Assembly (NCBI GenBank): GCA_963668605.1
Contig: OY764903.1
Coordinates: forward strand, 2,046,001-2,110,000
DNA from: G963668605 sp963668605
Lineage (GTDB): Bacteria > Acidobacteriota > Terriglobia > Bryobacterales > Bryobacteraceae
Direction: 5' to 3'
Length of the DNA: 64,000 bases
A program made the translations under genes and the position numbers. Positions 36,144-44,160 of this stretch are shown here, piece after piece (within the stretch, counting starts at the first letter, position 1; every line of letters begins with the position of its first letter). The notes under the pieces were generated by a model. That model was not told the origin of the DNA, searched no databases, and saw nothing but the letters and a program-made list of their open reading frames with translations.

Positions 36144-37337
36144 TCACAAGACAAAAACCGACACCCCCGCCCCGACAAGTACGACCCACAAGATGTCGAT
36201 TTTGAACCGGAGCGCCACAAATGCCGCTGTCGCCAGGAGAATTGACGGAACTGTCCACGACGCCGCGGTGGCGAAGTGGACTGTCACAGCCAGCAACAGC
36301 CCGACAAATGAGGCTAAGACGCCCCGTAGCGCTCTACGAAAGACGACTGAGTGTTGCATCTGGTCGAAGTATGGCACCGTCATCGACACCATCAGGAACG
36401 AAGGCAAGAAGATTGCCACCGTACCGAGAATGGCCCCCGGCGGGCCGGCGATCTAGTAGCCCACAAAAGTAACAGTGATGACGATGGGTCCTGGGGTGAC
36501 CTGCCCCAAGGCGATGCCGTCCATAAACGTCCTGCTGTCCATCCAGTTTCGAACATCCACCACCTGATGCAACATCACCGGTACCGAGGCGAAGCCGCCG
36601 CCGAAGGCAAACAGGTCCACCTTCACCATGACCGTCGCCAGGTCAAACATTTGGCGATTCGTCACAAAGAGAGTTGCAAGCGCCGCGCCGCCCGCAATCA
36701 ATACAGGCAGAACCAGGCGCAGTGTTGGCCTGCTGCGGTGCCCGGTCTGGACCGCCTTCATCGGCAGGCTCGCGTCGCGATACAGCAGAGCGGCCACACC
36801 CGCCGCGGCAACGATGGCGAGGATTGGGCTACCTCTAAAGAACAGGAACGTGGCTGCACCGCAAGCCAGGATCGCGTCGCGCCAGGTCTTGATCGAACTG
36901 CGGCCGAAAGTCACGACGGCATTGGCAATCAACGCTACTACGATGACATGCAGGCCTCGAAAGGCGGAGGCCACCGGCTGGATATCGCGGCTGACGGTGT
37001 AGAAGCCCGACAAAACCACCATGAATACGAACGCAGGCAGGCCGAATCCCACGAACGCCGCCAGAGATCCGGCAGTCCCGCCCACGCGCAAGCCGACATA
37101 AGCGGCCGTCTGCATGGCCGTGGCTCCTGGAATCGACTGGCATAGCGCGGCGCCATCAGCGAAAGCTTCCTCCGATAGCCAGCACTTCTTTCTGACCGCC
37201 AAATCGCGGATGTACGCCACCATCGCCGGCCCCCCAAAGGCCGTCAGGCCAAGTCGCAGGAACTCCAGGAAGAGGGAACTTACTGAGACCTGTTGCGCAG
37301 ACGCATCATAGTGTTGTGCGCCGGTGGCCATTGTCAT
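36144..37337 (-). pseudogene. chrA: ChrA-type chromate transporter gene interrupted by an in-frame stop
   Basis: From ATG 37337 the frame reads a chromate-transporter N-terminal half (FLRLGLTAFGGPAMVAYIRD, LCQSIPGATAMQTAAYVGLR) and most of the second half (KVDLFAFGGGFASVPVMLHQ, GIALGQVTPGPIVITVTFVG), then hits TAG at 36453-36455. It continues in the same frame without gap as IAGPPGAILGTVAIFLPSF and on to a normal C-terminus at 36144. Only one codon is wrong, at a place where the family usually has a hydrophobic residue. Recent inactivation, a base-call error, or readthrough are the options. ChrA exports chromate using the proton motive force. Confidence 0.85.
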
Positions 37338-37353
37338 GAACTTGGCGCCATCA

Positions 37354-37878
37354 TCAAGGCCGCGCGTCCTTACCGCCTGCGGCGCCCGGTTCAAGTCCGC
37401 CAGCCGGAGCCACTCCTGACTGCTGCCCCTTGCGATCACGCGGAAGCCAGGGGGGGCCTGGCATGCTCTGGGATCGAATACGCTGTTTCAGCACGGCGAA
37501 GAACTCTTTCCTTTGATCGGGATCGAGAATACTCTTGTCCTCCATCAGGTGTTCGAAGACGGCACGCTGCATGGATTGCTGCTGAAAGCGAATCTGCTCG
37601 AACTTCGCATCAATTGTGCTGCGGTCCGCCGGCTCCGAGGCTATGGCGTCAATCAGTTCCATATGCAGGCCGATGATGTTGTTGCCGATCTGATCGATGG
37701 TCCGAATGAACCGGTCCCGGCTGGACGCCATGCCGGCGCGCTGAACTGCGTTGAGCCGCATTTCCTCGTACGCGAACGTCGTCTGCTTCGTGAGTGTCCG
37801 ATAGGCGTAGGACCCGACAAACGCAACATTGAGCGCAACCGAAAAGATCAGGCCTAGTGTTCGTATGTAGTGTTTCAT
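37354..37878 (-). CDS. Periplasmic heavy-metal sensor (CnrX/ZraP-like)
   Basis: 174 aa from ATG 37878; longer open frame ignored because this ATG starts an anchor (TLGLIFSVALNVAFVGSYAY). The helical-hairpin domain RDRFIRTIDQIGNNIIGLHM, then EPADRSTIDAKFEQIRFQQQ and LDPDQRKEFFAVLKQRI fits the Metal_resist family (CnrX, ZraP, Spy relatives). In CnrYXH systems the sensor binds metal and releases the sigma factor via the anti-sigma. It overlaps the anti-sigma gene by 4 bases and precedes the chromate transporter gene. Confidence 0.8.
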   Translation of the reverse strand: MKHYIRTLGLIFSVALNVAFVGSYAYRTLTKQTTFAYEEMRLNAVQRAGMASSRDRFIRTIDQIGNNIIGLHMELIDAIASEPADRSTIDAKFEQIRFQQQSMQRAVFEHLMEDKSILDPDQRKEFFAVLKQRIRSQSMPGPPWLPRDRKGQQSGVAPAGGLEPGAAGGKDARP

Positions 37879-38321
37879 CGCTCTGCATCCAAGTACGCGG
37901 AAGTGAGAGGGTCGCCGGACGCCAGCCCAACCCATGCCATCTCGCTTCGCGTTCGATTGGCACCGGCAAAGGTGGCCGATCCCAACGTCAGGCCGACAAG
38001 ACAAGCAACGGCCACGGTTCCGGCAGCAGCAAACCGCATCGCGACAGGCCAGGGCTTCCAGAACTTGATTATGTCCCAACTACTGCCAAGTCCGGTGCGC
38101 TGCTGTTGAACGCGCGCCATGATGACGTCAACGGCGCTCGCGGGAACAGGCGGCACGGGCACCGCATCGAGGGAGGCCGACAGCGCCTGAAATGCCTTTA
38201 AATCCTGTTGGCAGCCAGGACATCCCTCGATATGAGCGCGCACCATGGACAACTCCTCGCGTGTCAATTCGCCGTCCAGAAATCGGCCCAACTTTTCCTT
38301 AACCACCTGGCAATTGGTCAC
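37875..38321 (-). CDS. Anti-sigma factor with zinc-finger (zf-HC2) domain
   Basis: 148 aa from GTG 38321. The zinc site C4...H30-IEG-C34-PG-C37 is of the ZAS/zf-HC2 type. One membrane helix follows (AAAGTVAVACLVGLTLG, about residues 95-118) and then a short periplasmic tail. It should hold the ECF sigma factor encoded 79 bases upstream at the membrane until the sensor signals. Confidence 0.88.
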   Translation of the reverse strand: MTNCQVVKEKLGRFLDGELTREELSMVRAHIEGCPGCQQDLKAFQALSASLDAVPVPPVPASAVDVIMARVQQQRTGLGSSWDIIKFWKPWPVAMRFAAAGTVAVACLVGLTLGSATFAGANRTRSEMAWVGLASGDPLTSAYLDAER

Positions 38322-38399
38322 GTCGGTCTTCCCCTTTCATATAACGGCCGAAAGCGAAAAATCCCCCGCCTTGGGCCAAAATTCACCTGCCACATCCAC

Positions 38400-38960
38400 T
38401 CACCGATAAGCAGCCAAGCCTCGGCGGAGAGCATCGCGCGCCCGCTGCAGTAGCGAATCGACTGCTTTCGAAGATACTTCCAGAACCTCTGCGATCTCGT
38501 CGTAAGTCATTCCGTCATAATGGCGGAGCGTGATCGCGATCCGCTGATTGGGCGGGAGGTCCGCAAGGCATTTCCTGACCGCGTCGCTAAGTTGGGCCAC
38601 AACGACATGCGCCTCCGGGTTGGGCGAGCAATCCGGGGTTGAAAGTAGGGTATCCACGTACTCGGGGCGCTTCTTCGCTTTCCAATCGAGGCAGAGGCGG
38701 GTAACCACGCGGTAGAGATAGGTACGGAATCCGGCGGTTGGCCGGTACCGGGAAGCCGCCTTGTAGATTCTCAGGAAAGCTTCTTGGACAATATCCTGGG
38801 CTTCGGTGGAGTCCCCCATACAGCGCCAAGCCAGGGCCCAGGCCCGGGACTGGTTCCTACGCACGAGTTCCTCAAAGGCCGGGAGATCCCCTTCCGCGGC
38901 CCTCACCATTAGGATCGTATCGATATCGGCTGCCTCTGCCGAGGCTGCTAAGTCCTGCAA
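38400..38960 (-). CDS. ECF RNA polymerase sigma factor
   Basis: Up to 186 aa from TTG 38960; ATG at 38909 is an alternative. Region 2: FEELVRRNQSRAWALAWRCM, DSTEAQDIVQEAFLRIYKA. Region 4: LADLPPNQRIAITLRHYDGM, TYDEIAEVLEVSSKAVDSLL. It likely drives this metal-response operon and possibly the neighbouring efflux genes. First gene of sigma, anti-sigma, sensor, chrA. Confidence 0.9.
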   Translation of the reverse strand: MQDLAASAEAADIDTILMVRAAEGDLPAFEELVRRNQSRAWALAWRCMGDSTEAQDIVQEAFLRIYKAASRYRPTAGFRTYLYRVVTRLCLDWKAKKRPEYVDTLLSTPDCSPNPEAHVVVAQLSDAVRKCLADLPPNQRIAITLRHYDGMTYDEIAEVLEVSSKAVDSLLQRARDALRRGLAAYR

Positions 38961-38984
38961 GGCTTAATGGTAATCCCTGGACGT

Positions 38985-39135
38985 CGCCACGGTCGAGCGA
39001 GGCTCTCCGCCGGCCAGCCTGCTGCGATGGATTCGGCTTCAGACTTCTTTTCCACCACCAGCATCAGAATGTTGCCGTTCGGGAGCGGTGCGATATCGCG
39101 CAGTGTCCAAAAACTCAAACCCTCGGCAATTCCAG
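38985..39135 (-). pseudogene. Arylsulfotransferase-like fragment
   Basis: The frame has FWTLRDIAPLPNGNILMLVV followed by EKKSEAESIAAGWPAESL, which matches the H-D-(I/V)-x-PLPNGN-x-L strand of ASST-type arylsulfotransferase propellers (His replaced by Arg here). Only about 45 residues survive. Confidence 0.4.
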
Positions 39136-39157
39136 CCAAAGAGGTCAGCCGGGCGGA

Positions 39158-39502
39158 TCAGAGTTCTTCTCTAAGTAGCGGATCGTCGCAGAGATCGACT
39201 ACAACTGAGTGGAAACTCCACTCGAACCAATGGTCGAAAGCATTCAGGTCCCGGCGGGTCGGCCACAACGACGGGACCCGGTATCAGCCGTCGAGTTGCT
39301 CTTCGAAAATCTCCCCGCACTCCTCTTCCAGACACTCGCGGCCCTCTTCTTCGTTCTCACACGCTGGTAGCAAGTAGATCGTCGGCTCTCGCCGGAGATC
39401 CTCCAGATTCAATTCGCCACTGGTCGCATCCGCCCGGTGCAACCAATCCAGGAATGGTTGGCCCGGTCTCACCATGATCGCTGTTCGGTTGATGGTGATC
39501 AT
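39158..39502 (-). pseudogene. Small unknown protein gene with internal TGA
   Basis: From ATG 39502 the frame gives 72 residues ending GEIFEEQLDG, then TGA at 39284-39286, then continues in frame as YRVPSLWPTRRDLNAFDHWF, EWSFHSVVVDLCDDPLLREE and a stop at 39158. The two halves read as one 114-residue protein with the stop probably replacing Trp (DG-W-YR). I recall similar acidic small proteins of unknown function in other genomes, but cannot name the family. Confidence 0.65.
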
Positions 39503-39528
39503 TCTGTCAATGCCAGACGCCTTCCCCC

Positions 39529-39975
39529 TCAGGCAGCCTGCCGATAATAGTAGTTCAGCATCCGGCCCCGCCGCTCGCGGCGTCGGATGGCTCCACAGTT
39601 TCCAGCGTGGTTCTCCTCCGGGAGGATCAACCGGTTCCCCAGATCTTGGTGATTGCGTTCGCCATGCTAATGCGCCACGAATTCGCCAATCGTCTTCCGT
39701 AGCGAGTCTTCTCCGAACAGGATCATCCGCTCCAAGCAGGATTCCTTAATGGTTCTGACAAATCGTTCCGCATGAGGATTCAAATTCGGCGACCGCGGCG
39801 GTAGTTTTACAGGCTTCACTCCACTGGCGGCCAGCGTTCCCAGAAACTCCGTGGTGAACAGCGGGTCGCGGTCGTGAATCAGGTATCGCTTCCCGGTCAA
39901 GAACCCGTCCCCATCATCGCAAAGGTTGCGCGCTACCTGACTCATCCAGATCCCATTCGCCTTGGTTGGGGTCCG
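39529..39975 (-). pseudogene. IS481-like transposase, C-terminal remnant with nonsense codon
   Basis: The integrase-core pattern is clear: GIWMSQVARNL, GKRYLIHDRDPLFTTEFLGT, LPPRSPNLNPHAERFVRTIK, ESCLERMILFGEDSLRKTIG. Then TAG at 39667-39669 interrupts, and the same frame goes on as HGERNHQDLGNRLI and ends at 39529. The stop probably replaces Tyr. The 5' half, with the first catalytic Asp, is missing. Confidence 0.8.
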
Positions 39976-40179
39976 CCCTCCGAGTGCCTCAACTTCCGCG
40001 TCGCATGCCCGGACCGGGGACTGACCCCTCCCAGTGGCGATTTTGGTCACTGCCTTGGAATGCAAAAAACGCTGTTCACCCGTCCCGCAAGTTTTTTTCA
40101 GCCGCATTCCCATTCACTTACGATTTTCAATCCTTAATCTCCGCAAACCAGCCAGCTACAATCCCTCCCAGGAGTTCTC

Positions 40180-40515
40180 ATGTCCCTCACCAAATCAGAA
40201 TCCGCGCGCATCACTGATTCGAGAGCGGGAGCCGAATCGCGCGGCCCCAAAAACCCGGCCGGCAAAGCCAGATCTTCCCGGAACGCCATTCAACACGGCA
40301 TCTGCGCCCAGGTCATCGTCTTGAGCGAAGGAAACGCCAGCCTTTTTGAGGAATGGGAACTGCAAACGCAAACCATGAACTCCTCCACCGCTTCGAAACC
40401 AGTTACGAACGCATCATCACCCAAACCCTCCGCACGCTCGCCAACCTCCGCAAGCATTTCCCCATGCCAGGCAACGAAAAAAAATCAACGAAACGAACTC
40501 GAGCCGCAGCCCAAT
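40180..40515 (+). pseudogene. Frameshifted gene of a transposon-associated unknown family
   Basis: ATG 40180 opens a frame with SRGPKNPAGKARSSRNAIQH and GICAQVIVLSEGN, a start common to a family often found next to IS remnants in Acidobacteria. After FEEWE the match moves to another frame: LHRFETSYERIITQTLRTLA, NLRKHFPMPGNEKK. An internal part is missing and the frame is shifted, so it is not functional. Confidence 0.55.
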
Positions 40516-40587
40516 GATGGCATGGCTCAACCATGCGATGACCCGGTACTCACGGTCCCCAAAAACAACAAACTAGTATTCAATGCA

Positions 40588-41841
40588 CTAACGATTCGCT
40601 GGCGGAGACTTCTCCGGCGGCTCCGGCAGACGGCCGGAGTAGTGAGCCCAGGCCCAGAACACGCCGGTCAGCGAGCTGAGCACGCCCGCGACAGCGCCGA
40701 TCGTGCGCGGACTGTAGTGTTGCGAGGCCACGCCCGCGGCGGACATCGAGAGCGTCATCACGGACCAGCGCAGCGTCTCCAATGTCGAGAAGACGCGCCC
40801 GCGATATTCATCCTCCGTGTGCCGCATCAGCCGCGAGTAGTTCAGTACGGAGCACGTTGCCTGGCCCACGCGCGAGAGGGCGATGAAGAACAGCGCAAGC
40901 CCGTACGAGGTCATCTGGCTGAAGAGCACATACGCGGCGCCATGCGCCAGATAGGCCACGGAGATGGTGCGCTTGTAGCCGCGGAATCCGAGGCGCTTGC
41001 CGATCCAGTGCCCGAAGGCGCCGCCGGCCAGCAGTCCGAGTCCGGCGAAGCCCCACACGCTGCCGATGCCCTTCGCGCCCCGATGAAAGACGACCTCGCC
41101 GAAGAGCGTGAAGAGGATTTGCGCCGCGCCGCCTCCCGTCGCCCAGCCGACCGTCAGCAGACAGATGCCGAAGATTAGCGGAACGCTGCGGATGTAGCGC
41201 AAGCCTTCCTTGTATTCGTGAAACGGACGCAGCGCTGGAGCTGCGTGTTCGCGGCGCGCCTTGAAGTGCCCGCGCAGGCCCGCAATCAAGATCGCCGAAA
41301 ACACAAACGAGAGCGAGTTGAGCACGAAAGCCCATTGAAAACCGAACTTCGCCGCGCTGTAACCGGCCAGCATCGTGCCAAGCGTGAGCGTAGCCCACTC
41401 TGTGGTCTGCGTGAGCGAGTTGGCGGTGTGCAGGTCGTCTTTGCCCGCGATGGTGGGCAGAATCGCGGCGCGTCCGGCCGAGAAGAACGGAGAGGCGAAC
41501 ATCAGCAGCGCGCTGAGCACATAGAGTAGCCAGGTACGGCGGCCATCCATGCACAGCAAAAAACCGAGCGCGACGACGGCGCGTACCAGATCGCTGGCGA
41601 TCATGACGCGCTTGCGGTCCATGCGGTCGAGCAGCACTCCGGCTACAGGTCCGGCGAGCATCGCGGGAATCGCACGCGCCAGCATCACGCCGCTGACGGC
41701 GAGGCCGGATCCGGTGGTCTGAATCACCAGGCTGAAGACAGCGATGTTGTTGAAATAGTCGCCGATCTCGCTGACCACTTGCCCGAGCCAAGTGTGGCGG
41801 TAGTTTCGATTGCGCCGGAGAAGATCGAGAACTTGCGACAT
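40588..41841 (-). CDS. MFS exporter, copy 2, beside the FkbH operon
   Basis: 417 aa, 12 helices, EntS/MFS_3-like. Differs from copy 1 (18880-20133) only in the last residue, although about 15 codons differ silently. It is divergent from the FkbH-ACP gene with 174 bp between starts, and a 16-bp palindrome lies in that gap. By position it is the likely exporter of the product made by the operon at 42016-48019. Confidence 0.9.
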   Translation of the reverse strand: MSQVLDLLRRNRNYRHTWLGQVVSEIGDYFNNIAVFSLVIQTTGSGLAVSGVMLARAIPAMLAGPVAGVLLDRMDRKRVMIASDLVRAVVALGFLLCMDGRRTWLLYVLSALLMFASPFFSAGRAAILPTIAGKDDLHTANSLTQTTEWATLTLGTMLAGYSAAKFGFQWAFVLNSLSFVFSAILIAGLRGHFKARREHAAPALRPFHEYKEGLRYIRSVPLIFGICLLTVGWATGGGAAQILFTLFGEVVFHRGAKGIGSVWGFAGLGLLAGGAFGHWIGKRLGFRGYKRTISVAYLAHGAAYVLFSQMTSYGLALFFIALSRVGQATCSVLNYSRLMRHTEDEYRGRVFSTLETLRWSVMTLSMSAAGVASQHYSPRTIGAVAGVLSSLTGVFWAWAHYSGRLPEPPEKSPPANR

Positions 41842-41942
41842 GCGGGCGGATTGCGAAGTTTCAATGTAGCACGGGCCCGTTGGGTGTGCAGCACGAGAGT
41901 GGATTGCGAGCCTTGGAGTGCGCCTTCCGAGGGCCTCATTTC

Positions 41943-41958
41943 CAGGTCGCGCGACCTG
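41943..41958. promoter_or_regulatory. 16-bp perfect palindrome in the divergent promoter region
   Basis: CAGGTCGCGCGACCTG reads the same on both strands and lies between the MFS copy 2 and FkbH-ACP starts. It is a candidate operator controlling both. No regulator gene is adjacent. The sequence is absent upstream of MFS copy 1, where homology ends earlier. Confidence 0.55.
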
Positions 41959-42015
41959 CCGAGTTTGTGCCGCGAGGGCCCGCCGAACGATAATGAAACT
42001 TACGAATTTTTCCTA

Positions 42016-44160
42016 ATGCCCACCGACACCCTTCAGTCGGCGCCGGTTCCGCCACAACTGGCGGTAAGTGCCACATTCACGGCGGAAGCCATTCAAGACG
42101 CGTTGTCGTTTTGGATGGGAGAGCTGGATCTCGACCTACTGATCCGCTTCGCGCCCTACAACCAGGTCTTCCAACAATTGCTGGACCCCGGGAGCCTGCT
42201 CGCGTCCAACCGGGGCGGCGTCAACGCGCTGCTCGTGCGGCTGGAAGATTGGGCCGCCAACGGAGCGGCGGGGCTCGAGGCCGGCGTGCGCCACTTCATT
42301 GAAGGCCTGCGCGTGGCCGCTGCGTTTCCTTCGCCGACGCTGGTCTGCTTGTGTCCGCCATCGCCTCAATTCTTGGCGCAGCCGGGTCATCACACATTGC
42401 TGACGGACATGGAAGCGATGCTGCGTGCGGAGACGGACGCGCTGCCCGGCATTCACCTGACAACAGCGGCCGCGCTCGCCGCGCTGTATCCGGTCAAAGA
42501 GTACTACGACGAGCACGGCGAAAAGCTCGGCGGCATTCCGTACACTCCACTGTTTTTCGCGGCCGCGGCGACACTCATCGCGCGCCAGGCGCACGCGCTC
42601 AAACGCGCGCCATACAAAGTGATTGTGCTCGATTGCGACGAGACCCTCTGGCTCGGCGTGTGCGGCGAAGATGGACCCCACGGCATCATCGTCGATGGGC
42701 CGCACCGCCTGTTGCAGGAGTTCATGGTGGCGCAGCACGATGCAGGCGCACTGCTCTGCGTGGCGAGCAAGAATAACGAGGACGACGTCCTCGAAACGTT
42801 CCGGCTAAACCCGTCGATGCCGTTACGGCTGGAACACTTCGTGGCGGAACGCATCAACTGGGAGCCGAAGTCCACGAACATCCGCTCGCTGGCCGAGGAA
42901 CTCGATCTCGGTTTGGACAGCTTTATCTTCGTCGACGACAATCCCGCCGAAACTGCGCAGGTGAGCGCGGACTGTCCCGAGGTATTGTGTCTGACGCTGC
43001 CGCGCGACAACGCGCAGATCCCGGAATTCCTGCGGCACGTTTGGGCCTTCGATCGTCTCAAGGTAACCGGGGAGGACCGGCGGCGCTCGGAACTGTACGC
43101 ACAGCGTATCGCCCGCAGCCGGCTGGAGCGCAAGACGGCAAGCCTGGCGGAATTCCTTGCGGCGCTGGCGCTCGAAATCGACATCGCTCCGATGGCCGCT
43201 GGCGAGTTGCCGCGCGTTTCGCAATTGACGCTGCGCACCAATCAGATGAACTTCACGAGTGTGCGCCGCGGCGAAGGTGAGGTGCGCGAGTTTCTGGACG
43301 CGGCGGGCAGCGAGTGCCTTACGGTGCATGTGCGCGACCGCTTCGGCGACTATGGGCTGGTAGGCGTGCTGCTCTACCGCATCGTCGGCGGATCCCTGGC
43401 GCTCGACACCTTTCTGTTGAGTTGCCGCGCGTTGGGAAAAGGCGTGGAGCATCGCATGTTAGCGAAGCTCGGGCAGGTGGCGTTGGAGCGTGGCGTCTCC
43501 GTCGTAACTGTGCCGTTCACAAAAACCGCGCGCAACAAGCCGGCCAAAGCTTTGCTCGAAAGCGCGGGTACGTCTTCGGTCACAAGTCTGGCGGGCGGCG
43601 CGCTATACCGCTTTTCAGCGGAGTATCTGGCGGAGTTCCAGTACAAATCAGAAGGCCGCGAACCCGCACTCGTGCCGCAGTTCGAGGAATCCGGTCCTGC
43701 GGTCAAGCCGGCCAATTTCATGCGCTTTGCAACGGAACTGGCGGCGCCGCAGCAAGTGCTCGCGGCGATACGCGCGGGCCGAAGAAGCGCACCAGCCGCT
43801 CCAAGCACGGGCGCGGAGCCGCGCACTCCGCTCGAACAACAGCTTGCGGCGATCTGGGCGGACCTCTTGAATCTGCCCGCCGTAGGCATCCATGACAATT
43901 TCTTCGATCTCGGCGGACACTCGTTGCTGGCGGTTCAACTGCTCTCCGCAGTGCGTCAGGCCTTTGACGCCGATCTCTCGCTCGAAATCGTCTACAGCGG
44001 CGCGTTTACTATCGAGGAGTTGGCGAAGGCCATCGAGGTATACCAGATTCAGGAAGCGGGCGAGTATGAGGATCTGTTGAAGGAACTCGAAGGGCTCTCC
44101 GACGACGAAGTGCAGGCGCTGCTCGAACAGGAATCCGGAAGCGGGACTACGACCGCATGA
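42016..44160 (+). CDS. FkbH-type HAD glyceryl transferase fused to acyl carrier protein
   Basis: 714 aa from ATG 42016 (longer open frame upstream crosses the divergent gene and is ignored). Residues about 200-345 form a HAD-IIIC domain with VLDCDETLWLGVCGEDGP (nucleophile D206, D208) and FIFVDDNPAE; the following acyltransferase-like part (LTLRTNQMNFTSVRR, VRDRFGDYGLVGVLLYR) completes FkbH. Residues about 605-695 are a carrier domain with DNFFDLGGHSLLAVQLL (phosphopantetheine Ser636). FkbH proteins take glyceryl from 1,3-bisphosphoglycerate and load it on an ACP; here both are one chain. Stop overlaps the next start (ATGA). Confidence 0.9.
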   Translation: MPTDTLQSAPVPPQLAVSATFTAEAIQDALSFWMGELDLDLLIRFAPYNQVFQQLLDPGSLLASNRGGVNALLVRLEDWAANGAAGLEAGVRHFIEGLRVAAAFPSPTLVCLCPPSPQFLAQPGHHTLLTDMEAMLRAETDALPGIHLTTAAALAALYPVKEYYDEHGEKLGGIPYTPLFFAAAATLIARQAHALKRAPYKVIVLDCDETLWLGVCGEDGPHGIIVDGPHRLLQEFMVAQHDAGALLCVASKNNEDDVLETFRLNPSMPLRLEHFVAERINWEPKSTNIRSLAEELDLGLDSFIFVDDNPAETAQVSADCPEVLCLTLPRDNAQIPEFLRHVWAFDRLKVTGEDRRRSELYAQRIARSRLERKTASLAEFLAALALEIDIAPMAAGELPRVSQLTLRTNQMNFTSVRRGEGEVREFLDAAGSECLTVHVRDRFGDYGLVGVLLYRIVGGSLALDTFLLSCRALGKGVEHRMLAKLGQVALERGVSVVTVPFTKTARNKPAKALLESAGTSSVTSLAGGALYRFSAEYLAEFQYKSEGREPALVPQFEESGPAVKPANFMRFATELAAPQQVLAAIRAGRRSAPAAPSTGAEPRTPLEQQLAAIWADLLNLPAVGIHDNFFDLGGHSLLAVQLLSAVRQAFDADLSLEIVYSGAFTIEELAKAIEVYQIQEAGEYEDLLKELEGLSDDEVQALLEQESGSGTTTA

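Noticed and set aside
36351..37145. 264-codon plus-strand frame
   Set aside because: Antisense to chrA; His/Arg/Gln-rich translation typical of a shadow.
36453..39669. Stop-codon recoding (amber or opal) as an explanation for three interrupted genes
   Set aside because: Two are TAG and one TGA, and both codons serve as normal terminators of intact genes in this window, so ordinary nonsense mutation is simpler.
40588..44160. FkbH gene starting at 41779
   Set aside because: The upstream 79 codons overlap the start of the divergent MFS gene; ATG 42016 fits the protein family and spacing.
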